64,000 nucleotides of DNA from an uncultured Aquimarina sp. (GCA_947492105.1 CANLMN010000020.1:1-64000), one strand, 5' to 3'; positions 37,527 to 46,010 are shown, counted from the stretch's first letter. Translations and numbers: made by a program. The notes: a model not told the origin generated them from the letters alone.

Positions 37527-37790
37527 ATGAATATGGCAACAGTTCGCAAAACGGTAACTTTTACCGAACAACAAGATAAATGGATAAAAGCTCAAATCGA
37601 AGCTGGAGAATATACTAATGATAGTGAATATTTACGAAATCTTGTGCGTCTAGATCAAGCAAATAACACAAAATTTAATTCTCTTAAAACCAAACTCATA
37701 AATGGACTTGAAAGTGGTGTTAGCACTAAATCATTACCTGAAATTATGAAAGAAGTTGAAGCACGTATGCGAGAAGATGGGCGTTTATAA
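37527..37790 (+). CDS. parD: ParD-family antitoxin
   Basis: An 87-residue ribbon-helix-helix antitoxin. The beta strand is ATVRKTVTFTEQQDKWIKAQ, followed by ISAGEYTNDSEYLRNL-like helices (here EAGEYTNDSEYLRNLVRLDQ), and the disordered C-terminal half should wrap the toxin. A second possible start is the Met two codons in. It overlaps the toxin gene by 14 nt, as in most parDE operons. ParD should repress its own operon and neutralise ParE. Location between two attC-like repeats matches the usual home of such modules in chromosomal integrons, where they stabilise arrays. Confidence 0.9.
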   Translation: MNMATVRKTVTFTEQQDKWIKAQIEAGEYTNDSEYLRNLVRLDQANNTKFNSLKTKLINGLESGVSTKSLPEIMKEVEARMREDGRL

Positions 37791-38076
37791 ACTTTCTAAA
37801 AAAGCAGAAATCGATTTGGCTAAAATGTATGAATTCGGTATATCCAAATTCGGCTTACTTCAAGCTCAAAAATACTTTTTAGAAATGCACGATGTTTTTC
37901 AAGTACTTGATGAAAATGAAAATTTAGGTAGAGATGCTTCTGAATATATTGAAGACTTAAGACGATTTGCTTTTAAGGCGCATACATTATTTTATTTACA
38001 AACGACAGGTGGAATTTTTATTCTTAGGGTTTTAAGTCAACGGATGGACTATCAGCGTAACCTGAATATAGTCTAG
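37777..38076 (+). CDS. parE: ParE/RelE-family toxin
   Basis: A 99-residue RelE/ParE-fold toxin, starting at ATG 37777 (MGVYKLSKKAEIDLAKMYEF), which overlaps the end of parD; a longer frame exists but has no family support. Typical motifs are LSKKAEIDLAKMYEFGISKFG, the NLGRDASEY loop, LRRFAFKAHTLFY and the C-terminal ILRVLSQRMDYQRNL. ParE toxins block DNA gyrase, although RelE-like members can cut mRNA; the ParD partner favours the ParE type. Confidence 0.9.
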   Translation: MGVYKLSKKAEIDLAKMYEFGISKFGLLQAQKYFLEMHDVFQVLDENENLGRDASEYIEDLRRFAFKAHTLFYLQTTGGIFILRVLSQRMDYQRNLNIV

Positions 38077-38094
38077 GAATTTTCTAGAATTAGG

Positions 38095-38308
38095 TATAAC
38101 TTATCGCTATTTTATATAACGTCGGATTATAGAGCATTTTTGCTCTATAATGTTCTGCGTTATGTAACTTTGCTTTGGTAAAAGCGAAGTTTATTATCTC
38201 AAATTTTCTTTTATTTTTTTTCTTCTAAATGTTTCTTTAAAAATGTAATGGAATACGCTTTGCCCGAAGCGACGATAGGAGTGAAGTGGGAATGTGTATA
38301 GAATGGGA
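38095..38308 (+). repeat. attC-like structured repeat D3, minimal form
   Basis: The core is only 57 bp (38111-38167): TTTATATAACG, TCGG, then the perfect 11-bp hairpin ATTATAGAGCA/TGCTCTATAAT, then GTTCTG and CGTTATGTAA. This is outer stem, asymmetric internal loop, inner stem and terminal loop, the layout and size of a minimal attC. The downstream tail (TTTGCTTTGGTAAAAGCGAA to GGAATGTGTATAGAATGGGA) is shared with D1 and D2. Confidence 0.7.
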
Positions 38309-38452
38309 ATATTCTTCCTAATTTTCAATTAATTACGGAATTCCGTAGAAAGTTACTTGTTAAAATTCTTTATATTGTGATGGCGTTATAGACCTCTTAC
38401 TATCTATAAATTCTGGATAAATATTATAACTAAAGAATTATACAATTAATTT

Positions 38453-40459
38453 ATGTTTTTAGAAAAACTCAACATCAAAAATTTCAGAGGGATTAAAGAA
38501 TTAAAACTTAATTTCAATAGTAGTGTAAATATTATAATAGGAGAAAATAATGCAGGGAAATCAGCAATTATAGATGCTCTTCGTATTTGTTTAAGTATTG
38601 GTAAGCAATGGAAAGATATTGGTATTAAAAATGATGAAGATTTTCATATTAATGTTAACGAGCTAAATTCTCCTTTAGAACCCATAGAATTTGGCTTAGT
38701 ATTTAAAATAGAAACACCTCAGGATAGAGAATATTTTCAAAGTTTACTTTGGCAAAATCCTGATGACCCAAACGATATTAACTTACAAATACAAGCAAGA
38801 TATTCATTAGAAACTAACCCTAAAAGTAATCAAGTATTAAGATGGGACATTTGGGGAGGACAAAATCCTGGTCAAAGAATAAAACCAGAAGAAGCTCAGC
38901 TATTATTTTATTCTTACCTAGAACCACTAAGGAATGCTGAATTAGAATTAAGACCTTATGCAAAAGGTAATAAAGTTACTTCTCTATTCAAAGAAATGAC
39001 TAAATATAATAAAGTCAATGAGGAAGGAGAAGATGAAGAAGTTGAGCTTAATATTGATAAAAAAAACCAGCTAGCAAATACTCTTCAAAATGTAATTCAA
39101 GATAGAGATTGGACAGGAGTTGTAAAGACAGGTGAAAGTTTTGTAAATGAACATTTAGAGAAAGCTGATATAAGGAAAAAAGAATCTAGAGTACATTTAA
39201 AATTATTAGAATATAAATATGATAATATAGTTAAAGGTGTTTTAACTAGAAAACCTATTTATCAGGAGGAACTATTAGGTGGAGATTATACCCAACAAAA
39301 GTATTTTGATATTAGTCAAAACGGTTTGGGAGAAAACAATTTAATTTTAGCATCATCAGTTCTTGGAGATTTAAAAAACAGAAGAGCTGAACAAATAGAA
39401 CATTATTATGCCCTTTTAATAGAAGAGCCAGAAGCTCATTTACATCCTCAAAAACAGAATTCATTCTTTAATTACTTAAGTAGTTTAAAGGATTTAGGAG
39501 TACAAATATTTATTACTTCTCATTCTCCAACTATAACTGCAAAATCAGATTTAGATAATTTATTAGTCTTACAAAAACAAGAAGATTTAATTAACAATTT
39601 TGCATTGAAAAAATCAGAATTAAGTCCTAACAATAAAAACTATTTGAGGAAGTTTTTGGATGTTACCAAGTCTCAACTCTTTTTCTCAAATGGGACAATT
39701 TTGGTTGAGGGAATCTCAGAAGCGTTATTACTTCCTGTATTTGCAGAAATAATGGGTGAAGAATTTAATTTAGATAAAAATGGAATTGAATTAATCAATA
39801 TAAATGGAGTTGCATTTGAACCATTTGCTAAACTTTATAATTCTGAAGATGTCAGTAAACGCTTATCAGCTTTTTGTTCAATAATAACAGATAATGATAA
39901 AGGATTAATTGCTCCAAAACATTTTATTAGTGAAGAACAAGATATAGATTCTCCCAAGGCTAAACTTATTTTTAATAAACTTAAAGAAATAGGAATCGTA
40001 GATACAAATAATAGAATAATAAACTTTGATAATAATGTGGATTTAATAATTGAAAATTATGAAGACGAATCTATATTTATTAAAGGAGTTTTAAATGAAA
40101 TGTATGATAAGATATCTGATAGAGCTTTTAAAGCAAAGGAGTTAGAAAAAGCAAATTTAAAGGTTGTTTTAGCAGAAAATACCTTTGAATATGAATTAAT
40201 GGTTTCAAATACTGCCAATGCTAAAACTATGTTAGATGTTTATAAACGTATGCATCCAAGAACAATATTTGTAGCTGATGATGAATCATTAGATACTAAA
40301 GCATTAGATTTATTAGAAAAACTAAAATCTAATAAAGATAAATCAGAATTCGCACAACAACTCGCGCTTGTATTAGAAAAAATAGATGCTTTAAGAAATA
40401 CTTTTGTAGTTCCTGATTATATTCAAGAGTCAATTCGTTGGGTAATAAATAGAGAATAA
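38453..40459 (+). CDS. gajA: GajA-like OLD-family ATPase-nuclease (Gabija-type defence)
   Basis: A 668-residue ABC-ATPase fused to a TOPRIM nuclease. Walker A is GENNAGKS (30-37), the signature region is around ISQNGLGENNLILAS, Walker B is ALLIEEPEAHLHPQKQ and the H-loop lies in FITSHSPT. The TOPRIM acidic residues are in ILVEGISEALLLPVF and SIITDND. In Gabija, GajA forms a tetramer that nicks or cuts DNA when nucleotides are depleted during phage infection. It is directly followed by a UvrD-like gene with a 1-nt stop-start overlap, the gajAB layout. At 668 residues it is about 90 longer than the Bacillus cereus VD045 GajA, so it is a divergent member. Confidence 0.85.
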   Translation: MFLEKLNIKNFRGIKELKLNFNSSVNIIIGENNAGKSAIIDALRICLSIGKQWKDIGIKNDEDFHINVNELNSPLEPIEFGLVFKIETPQDREYFQSLLWQNPDDPNDINLQIQARYSLETNPKSNQVLRWDIWGGQNPGQRIKPEEAQLLFYSYLEPLRNAELELRPYAKGNKVTSLFKEMTKYNKVNEEGEDEEVELNIDKKNQLANTLQNVIQDRDWTGVVKTGESFVNEHLEKADIRKKESRVHLKLLEYKYDNIVKGVLTRKPIYQEELLGGDYTQQKYFDISQNGLGENNLILASSVLGDLKNRRAEQIEHYYALLIEEPEAHLHPQKQNSFFNYLSSLKDLGVQIFITSHSPTITAKSDLDNLLVLQKQEDLINNFALKKSELSPNNKNYLRKFLDVTKSQLFFSNGTILVEGISEALLLPVFAEIMGEEFNLDKNGIELININGVAFEPFAKLYNSEDVSKRLSAFCSIITDNDKGLIAPKHFISEEQDIDSPKAKLIFNKLKEIGIVDTNNRIINFDNNVDLIIENYEDESIFIKGVLNEMYDKISDRAFKAKELEKANLKVVLAENTFEYELMVSNTANAKTMLDVYKRMHPRTIFVADDESLDTKALDLLEKLKSNKDKSEFAQQLALVLEKIDALRNTFVVPDYIQESIRWVINRE

Positions 40460-42264
40460 TGTACGAACATTTATCTGATAAGCAGAAAGAAATACTAAAT
40501 TACAACCAAGGAACAGTTGTAGTAAAGGCTTGTCCAGGAAGTGGAAAAACTTATTCTGTATCTGCTCGAATCTCTAAATTATTATATGAAAACGAATTTA
40601 AGAGAAAAGGTATTGCTGCAATTTCTTTTACTAATGTAGCTTGCTCTGAAATTGAAGAGAAACTTAGAGATGATTTTGGTATATATGTTCCTTTAAAGCA
40701 TCCTCATTTTATAGGAACTATCGATAGTTTTATAAATACATACATATTTCTCCCATTTGGTCATTTAATTATGAAATGCTCAATTCGTCCTGTGCTCGTT
40801 GGTGAACCGCATTCAAATTGGTCGCACAAATTATTTCCAACTGATTACAGTCAATTTTTTGATAAAACAAGTTTTGGTATAGATGATAAACTAATTAGAC
40901 TTGCACCACAACAGGCATTTTTTTTCATATGGAATTATTATAATCAACAAGGTAAAGTGAATGGAAATATCCAGAATATAATTGATTCTAAAAGGAAATA
41001 TTTCGCCCAAGGTTATGCCAATCAATCAGATGCTAATTATATCGCTTTAAAAATATTAGAGAATTATCCGCTTATTGCAACTAATGTTGCTAATTTGTTT
41101 GAATATTTTATTATTGACGAAGCACAAGATACTAATGAAATACAGATGAGGATTCTTGATATATTAAAAAACTCAGGTACAAATAATATAATGTTGATTG
41201 GAGATAGAGATCAATCTATTTTTGAATGGAACGATGCAAAACCTGAACTATTTGATAAAAAATTTGACGAATGGGAAAGCATTCTACTTGATGAAAACCG
41301 AAGAAGTTCACAAGCTATTTGTGATTTCACAAAAAATTTATCATCATTTGAGAAATCAGAAGCTGTAAATGAAGAAGTAGCTGATTATGATTTGGCACCT
41401 CAAATAATAGGGTATAAGCTGCCTAAGAAAAAAACTAAAAAAGACCCAACAATAATAAGTCAAGAAGAAAGTAAATCAAGTTTTGAAAATATTTTATCAG
41501 GATTTTTAAAGTTATGTAGTGAAAATGATATCGAAATTAATAAGAAAAACGTAGCCGTATTATATAGAGGTAAAAGTAGCTCCAAATATTTAGGTTTAAA
41601 TCTTGATATTTCATCCTATGAAAATATTCCGTGGATAGACAAACAATATCACGTTAGAAATATCATTTTAGGAAAACATTTAATAGATAATCAAGATTTT
41701 TTCAAAGGTTATAGACTTTTAGAAAAAGGGTATTTTGAAGCATTATATAGAAAAGCAAATCGTAATTTTTATTGTACAGATGATTTTATAAAGACTCAAA
41801 TAGAGCTTAATGGATTTATGAAGCATAGAGATACTGTCTTTAATTTTATAAATAAGCTTTCAGAAACTAATGGTAAAACGTTTAATCAATGGATTGATGA
41901 ATCCAATAAAAAAATAAAAGATAGCGGAATAGCATTAAATATTAATCCAGAAAATGGAGATGTTTTAATAGATGATTATTATGCAAGTAATTTAAATTCA
42001 GATAGTATACACCCATTTTATTATGGTACAGTTCATTCTGTTAAAGGTAAAACTTTCGAAGCTGTGTTATTACTTTTAGGTAAAAAAGCAGGTCGACCAA
42101 ATTATGCAACAATATTAAATGCACCAGACTTTAATGCTTTAAAAGACAGCTATAAAGAAGAATTAAGAATAGTTTATGTTGGGTTAACTAGACCTAGAAA
42201 AATACTAATAATGGCTGTTCCTGATTCAGATACAGAAGTTTGGAATAGCAAAATGCAAAGCTAG
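40459..42264 (+). CDS. gajB: GajB-like UvrD/PcrA-type helicase (Gabija-type defence)
   Basis: A 601-residue SF1A helicase. Walker A is ACPGSGKT (24-31), motif Ia ISFTNVACSEIEEKL, motif II IIDEAQDT, motif III GDRDQSIFEWNDA and motif VI ELRIVYVGLTRPRK. In Gabija, GajB associates with the GajA tetramer and is thought to sense DNA ends or termini and stimulate GajA. The ATG overlaps the GajA stop (TAATG), so translation is coupled. It is about 100 residues longer than the reference GajB. A small antisense gene ends immediately after its stop codon. Confidence 0.85.
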   Translation: MYEHLSDKQKEILNYNQGTVVVKACPGSGKTYSVSARISKLLYENEFKRKGIAAISFTNVACSEIEEKLRDDFGIYVPLKHPHFIGTIDSFINTYIFLPFGHLIMKCSIRPVLVGEPHSNWSHKLFPTDYSQFFDKTSFGIDDKLIRLAPQQAFFFIWNYYNQQGKVNGNIQNIIDSKRKYFAQGYANQSDANYIALKILENYPLIATNVANLFEYFIIDEAQDTNEIQMRILDILKNSGTNNIMLIGDRDQSIFEWNDAKPELFDKKFDEWESILLDENRRSSQAICDFTKNLSSFEKSEAVNEEVADYDLAPQIIGYKLPKKKTKKDPTIISQEESKSSFENILSGFLKLCSENDIEINKKNVAVLYRGKSSSKYLGLNLDISSYENIPWIDKQYHVRNIILGKHLIDNQDFFKGYRLLEKGYFEALYRKANRNFYCTDDFIKTQIELNGFMKHRDTVFNFINKLSETNGKTFNQWIDESNKKIKDSGIALNINPENGDVLIDDYYASNLNSDSIHPFYYGTVHSVKGKTFEAVLLLLGKKAGRPNYATILNAPDFNALKDSYKEELRIVYVGLTRPRKILIMAVPDSDTEVWNSKMQS

Positions 42265-42462
42265 TTATTCAAATTTCCCATCACTATAATTAACTCGTTT
42301 CTTAAAATCAATTACTTCATCCTTTAATTTTTTATTAGCATTTTCAATTAGTTCATTTTGAAGTTTCATAATTCTAAGTAGGTCGTGAATGGCATTTAAA
42401 TTATCTAATTGAGTATGAACTATCTGTTCTAGTTGTGCTTTTGTATATCTTGAACTTGGCAT
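42265..42462 (-). CDS. Small predicted coiled-coil protein
   Basis: A 65-residue, largely helical protein: KAQLEQIVHTQLDNLNAIHD, then LLRIMKLQNELIENANKKLK and DEVIDFKKRV, with heptad-like spacing. It converges on gajB with no gap and diverges from the XRE regulator across a 136-bp region that contains paired ATTCCGATT sites. I recognise no family. It might act with Gabija or be a separate small module; its position inside the same cassette-like unit is the only link. It is probably a real gene because it has a full promoter region of its own. Confidence 0.5.
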   Translation of the reverse strand: MPSSRYTKAQLEQIVHTQLDNLNAIHDLLRIMKLQNELIENANKKLKDEVIDFKKRVNYSDGKFE

Positions 42463-42484
42463 TGTTCTTGTTTTAAGATTAAAT

Positions 42485-42553
42485 ATTCCGATTATCAGAA
42501 CAAATATACATAAATACGGATAAAATAAAATAAATAATTCATAAAATCGGAAT
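42485..42553. promoter_or_regulatory. Candidate operator pair between the divergent small genes
   Basis: ATTCCGATT (42485-42493) and its exact complement AATCGGAAT (42545-42553) lie 60 bp apart, with a looser ATACGGAT at about 42514. They sit between the minus-strand 65-residue gene and the plus-strand XRE regulator, so the regulator probably controls both. Confidence 0.55.
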
Positions 42554-42598
42554 AATTTATCTTATTATGTAAATTTATGTTCTTAAAATAAGACAATA

Positions 42599-42820
42599 AT
42601 GACCGAATTAGGATTGTTCCTATCAAGAAAATCAGTTAATCGTTCCGATGTCTCAAGAAAGACAGGAATAAGTAAAACAAGGCTTAGTGAGTTAGCTAAT
42701 AATGAGCGTACTAAGCTTAGAGCTGATGAATTATATCTAATTGCTTTAGCAATTGATGTAGACCCTTGTGAAGTATTTAAGCAAGTCTGCAAAGACCTTA
42801 AATTAAAAGAAGAAAACTAA
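42599..42820 (+). CDS. XRE-family helix-turn-helix regulator
   Basis: A 73-residue single-domain HTH_3 protein: LGLFLSRKSVNRSDVSRKTG, ISKTRLSELANNERTKLRAD and ELYLIALAIDVDPCEVFKQV. The fold and length are typical of small phage- or cassette-borne repressors. It diverges from the 65-residue gene, and the shared region carries repeated ATTCCGATT-type sites. Regulators of this kind often hold defence genes at low expression, but gajAB has its own upstream region, so control of Gabija is only a guess. Confidence 0.82.
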   Translation: MTELGLFLSRKSVNRSDVSRKTGISKTRLSELANNERTKLRADELYLIALAIDVDPCEVFKQVCKDLKLKEEN

Positions 42821-42914
42821 TGTCTCTTATCTCCAAAACCAAAATAATTGGAGAATCATTATTTATATTATTTAAAAATCCAAAAATACTACTTTAACCA
42901 AATAAAAGATATTT

Positions 42915-43094
42915 ATGAAATTTATAAAAATTACTTTACTAGACGGTAGAACTGTTACTATTAATGCAAATGAAATATTATATATGGAGCAAATTGATTC
43001 TACAACAACAACTATATATATGAAAACAAACTCTGAGCACTTTTTCACTGCGACAATTCAAGTAGAAACAATACTAGATATGATTAAGAATTAA
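42915..43094 (+). CDS. 59-residue FlbD-like/beta-rich small protein
   Basis: The protein begins MKFIKITLLDGRTVTINANE, continues ILYMEQIDSTTTTIYMKTNS and ends in a helix, VETILDMIKN. The pattern of a short strand-turn-strand with DG-x-x-V-x-h-N followed by E and a final helix resembles the FlbD family of small proteins, although FlbD is normally found with flagellar genes, which are absent here. It lies between the XRE gene and the 138-residue gene and starts 3 bp before the latter ends its own leader, so they are probably co-transcribed. Low confidence in the family. Confidence 0.55.
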   Translation: MKFIKITLLDGRTVTINANEILYMEQIDSTTTTIYMKTNSEHFFTATIQVETILDMIKN

Positions 43095-43097
43095 ATA

Positions 43098-43514
43098 ATG
43101 ACTGTGACTGCCTTAGAATTTATTAAATTAGAATTAGAAAGGCATAATCTAGAATTAATTAACAAAACCGATGGAAGGGAAGGGGTTGATTTTTTAATAG
43201 GCAACAACCACGTATACTTGCAACCACTAGATTTAGATACTGTAAAACAAAGCATTAAAATACCAAAACAAGATTTAGGAGAATTAAACGATAACTTGTT
43301 TATCGCTTTAGTTTTAATCATAGAAAAACAACCAAGAGTTGTTTATTTAATACCATCTACACAATTACAAGATTCTAATAGTAATTTCTTTATAAATAAT
43401 GAAGTAAGTTTAATGCCAAGCTTATCGAATTGGGAGATTAAAATATCAGGTAAATCCATTGAAGAACTAGAAAAATATAGTTTAGAGAAGATAATTGATA
43501 AACTAAAAGCATAG
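43098..43514 (+). CDS. Unrecognised 138-residue protein, possibly degenerate PD-(D/E)xK fold
   Basis: A soluble alpha/beta protein. It has an N-terminal helix (LEFIKLELERHNLELINKT), then DFLIGNNHVYLQPLDLDTVK, IPKQDLGELNDNLFIALVLI and PRVVYLIPSTQLQ. The order helix, D-x-x-x strand, then a strand with Q-x-x and a long helix, with a YLIPS strand, resembles restriction-endonuclease-like folds such as DUF4365, but the catalytic Lys is not evident. It follows the 59-residue gene by 3 bp and is the last gene before repeat D4. A nucleic-acid-binding or immunity role is possible; I cannot name it. Confidence 0.45.
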   Translation: MTVTALEFIKLELERHNLELINKTDGREGVDFLIGNNHVYLQPLDLDTVKQSIKIPKQDLGELNDNLFIALVLIIEKQPRVVYLIPSTQLQDSNSNFFINNEVSLMPSLSNWEIKISGKSIEELEKYSLEKIIDKLKA

Positions 43515-43985
43515 TTTTATAATATTATGTAAAATAGAAGCTATGCGTTTTTACCCAGATGATGCGTTGGCAAAACGGCCTCAGAAAACTTTGGTTAAAA
43601 CACGAGATATAATGATTGCTCCTGTGGAGAAATTATAATAGCTGCGAGATGATGCGGCTGGATAATGTTAGTACTATTGATTAAACAAAACGTTATAAAT
43701 CGCCAACACGCCAGCTCGCTCACAAAATCAAAAGTCTACTAGACTTTCAATTTTATGCCGTCTAAAATATAGCGATTGAGCCGTAATTGTTTCCAAAGTT
43801 TTATGCAGCCTTGATTTTTTTGTTTCTTTTTTCATCAAGGAAAAAAGATAATGAAACATGGAAAAGAAGATTAATTGAAGTTCTAGGTATAACAAGTGCA
43901 TAGAATTTTATTTTTCTTAAAATTTATGCTCTTGTGGCAAGCTTACGAGAATCGTCTAAAATTTTTTATTACGTACATTTTTATT
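43515..43985. other. Intergenic region before repeat D4
   Basis: Short inverted or mixed segments without a reliable gene. A run of about 65 codons at 43896-44093 overlaps the repeat and has no protein character. This part may hold decayed cassette sequence, but I cannot assign it. Confidence 0.4.
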
Positions 43986-44311
43986 GAATACGCGATTTTA
44001 AATAAGAGCAAAAAGGTTAGCTTTTATTTTGGCGTTGGCAAGCGTTGGATAATTGTGTGTAAAATAAATTGCCAGAGCAATTTGATTTTATAAAACAATC
44101 GAGCGCTTGGTAGCAGCTATTTTACATAACGGCAAATTATAGGATACGAATATTAATGCAACCTAGGTCGTAAAACGGCTGTTACATAAATGCTGCAGAT
44201 ATAGACCCAAAGGCGCTATATCTGCAGCTATGTAAAATAGAACAGAAAAAGTTCTATTCGCCATTTTACTCATATAAATACATTTGTACTATAATTTATA
44301 TTATGTAAAAT
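43986..44311 (+). repeat. attC-like structured repeat D4, with decayed right box
   Basis: The core (44120-44311) runs from TTTTACATAACG to TTATGTAAAA. It contains a striking perfect 12-bp pair, CTGCAGATATAG/CTATATCTGCAG, and AATAGAAC/GTTCTATT, plus the long shared block CAACCTAGGTCGTAAAACGG. The right box is ATTATGT instead of GTTATGT, and the conserved downstream tail is absent, so this copy may be the terminal or inactive one. Confidence 0.65.
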
Positions 44312-44420
44312 AGACTTTTTTAGAACCTCACTCATATTCCATATGCTATCATACTTGTTCACAGTTTCTGATATGCTTCATATCAATGATCATTCTACCT
44401 CATATACTCCACAAAATGCT

Positions 44421-44954
44421 CTAATACACACAATCAAATCCAGTTTCTAGAATCTCTACTGTTTTTTTGGTATCTGTAATGACCACTTTATACAAACGAT
44501 TATACATATGCTCATCCATGGCTTCTAGTTTTTTTCCTGTCAACATTCCTGCTAATTCGGGTGTTGTAGTACTATGACCAACAATCAATGCATTTTTTTT
44601 GGTTTCTAATACCAGCATAGCAATTTGATCTAGATTCCGTGGATCGTATGCTATAGTTTCCAACTTTTGGGCGTTCGCTGTTGGTTTGGCAGTCTGTTGC
44701 GTTCTTTTGTAATTGGTACTATAAACGGCTGTTATTTCAGCATTTTTTAGTATTACAGCCAAATTTTGTGCTCGTAGCTCACCACATGGCGTTAATGCCG
44801 GATCATGGGTAGATTGTGCTGTGTTTTTTTCTGCGTGGCGTACAAGATATAGAACAAATTCTTGTTCGGATCCCGCTGTGACTGCTACTTTTGTACCTTT
44901 TTCTTTACAAGAACCGAATGATAATAGCGTTAACACAACTAGTACTAATCTCAT
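44421..44954 (-). CDS. Histidine phosphatase (SixA-like) lipoprotein
   Basis: A 177-residue histidine phosphatase-superfamily protein with a lipobox (LLSFGSC, Cys16). The catalytic LVRHAEK (His40) and the second histidine motif IVGHSTT are present, along with the Arg in STNYKRTQQTA. SixA acts on phosphohistidine or small phosphate esters; here it would be exposed outside the cytoplasm, so the substrate is unclear. It is the last gene of the minus-strand OB-fold/YceI/DUF5777 operon, separated by a small palindromic element, so co-expression is possible but not certain. Confidence 0.82.
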   Translation of the reverse strand: MRLVLVVLTLLSFGSCKEKGTKVAVTAGSEQEFVLYLVRHAEKNTAQSTHDPALTPCGELRAQNLAVILKNAEITAVYSTNYKRTQQTAKPTANAQKLETIAYDPRNLDQIAMLVLETKKNALIVGHSTTTPELAGMLTGKKLEAMDEHMYNRLYKVVITDTKKTVEILETGFDCVY

Positions 44955-44997
44955 TATTTGATAGTTTTTTGATGAATAATTGCTTTGAGCTGTGCTT

Positions 44998-45062
44998 TAT
45001 ACCAGTTCGACTTAGAATATCTTACTATTTCTAAGCTGAAGTTCAAGTCCAACTGGTCTTAT
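44998..45062. repeat. Small 65-bp palindromic element, family E
   Basis: TTATACCAGTTCGACTTAGA and the end AAGTCCAACTGGTCTTAT are inverted repeats around an inner palindrome (TTAGAAATAGTAAG-like, here TTAGAATATCTTACTATTTC). It shares the ATACCAG terminus of family B but not the interior, and is flanked by TA. Confidence 0.6.
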
Positions 45063-45067
45063 CTATA

Positions 45068-46006
45068 CTATTTGGTATCTTTCTGTTTTTTGTTGAATAA
45101 TTGTATGGATACCGTTGCATTAGCACCAAATACAAAATTACCATCTTCAAAATTAAAATTATTTATCGTTTGTGTGATGAACGCATCTTCTACCATATTA
45201 CGAGCATTGGTTAACTGAAATTGTAGTAAGAGGTTTTTGACCTCCCAATTTACACCCAAAGCAAATGCGCCATAGGTTGTTCTGGATTCCAACGGATTAG
45301 CTACATAATAATACTCGGATACAATGGCTACGTGGCCATCGAGCTTATAGCGCCCGCCAAAACCAATAGCAAATTGTGTTTGTGGATCTTGTTCTAGCAA
45401 TTGGGTATTTCTATGGATTAGTGTCGGTGCGATCTGCAATGACAAATTTGGGCTGAATTTTCTTGCCATGAGCAACTGTGTGGTAAATGCCAAACGGTCC
45501 GACCAATCCTCTGTCCCCTTTGTAATACGCTTACTTTTATAAGAACCATTCTGGAACAGTGTGATACTCAAAGGAAATCCCTTGTGATCTCTTCGCTGGC
45601 GCACTAATTGATATTTTAGAAAACTATCAAAGATTCCGTCCAGAGTGCTTCCCCCCGCTCCAAATGTCAATCGATCCGTGATACCATACTCCAAAGCGAC
45701 TCTAGCATTGAGCTTATCTGCTATAAAATTCTGAGTTGTAGCATTCGGGATATTCCAATATCGTTGCATATGTACAATATCCAAAACGCCTTTTCTACGG
45801 TTTTCTACAGAATGTCCTATGGATATTCGACTTCCCTTAAAAGTTGCCAATTCATACTGTGGTGTATCTGGATACTCTTGATCCAAGACATTGAGCAATT
45901 CTTGAGCAGTACCGCTGGTGATGTTTCCTAGACCTATAATACAAACAAACAAGAGCATGCGCATTTTGTAGGGATAGTGATTTATGAGGTTTCTATTTTT
46001 TATCAT
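45068..46006 (-). CDS. DUF5777 family outer-membrane beta-barrel protein (paralogue 1)
   Basis: A 312-residue exported barrel. I choose ATG 46006 (MIKNRNLINH) because it is 5 bp after the YceI stop, matching the tight spacing in the paralogous operon; ATG 45964 directly before the hydrophobic core is also possible. The signal peptide ends near SGTAQ. The mature part has the DUF5777 features: FKGSRISIGHSVENRRKGVLD, LEYGITDRLTFGAGGS, TTQLLMARKFSPNLSLQIAP and a long barrel, with conserved SVENR and PTLIHRN. DUF5777 proteins accompany YceI and cytochrome genes and are probably outer-membrane components of the same pathway. Its partner YceI is directly upstream. Confidence 0.85.
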   Translation of the reverse strand: MIKNRNLINHYPYKMRMLLFVCIIGLGNITSGTAQELLNVLDQEYPDTPQYELATFKGSRISIGHSVENRRKGVLDIVHMQRYWNIPNATTQNFIADKLNARVALEYGITDRLTFGAGGSTLDGIFDSFLKYQLVRQRRDHKGFPLSITLFQNGSYKSKRITKGTEDWSDRLAFTTQLLMARKFSPNLSLQIAPTLIHRNTQLLEQDPQTQFAIGFGGRYKLDGHVAIVSEYYYVANPLESRTTYGAFALGVNWEVKNLLLQFQLTNARNMVEDAFITQTINNFNFEDGNFVFGANATVSIQLFNKKQKDTK

Positions 46007-46010
46007 AACT

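Noticed and set aside
35431-38308. D repeats as ordinary IS or MITE copies
   Set aside because: They lack flanking target duplications and terminal repeats of the ACCA type, and occur in one orientation at the 3' side of each gene unit, unlike families A, B and C.
42915-43094. FlbD-like gene as evidence of a flagellar locus
   Set aside because: No other flagellar gene is present, and flavobacteria lack flagella; only the small fold is similar.
43896-44093. 65-codon plus-strand open frame
   Set aside because: It overlaps repeat D4 and is an open frame caused by the repeat; the peptide has no protein-like features.
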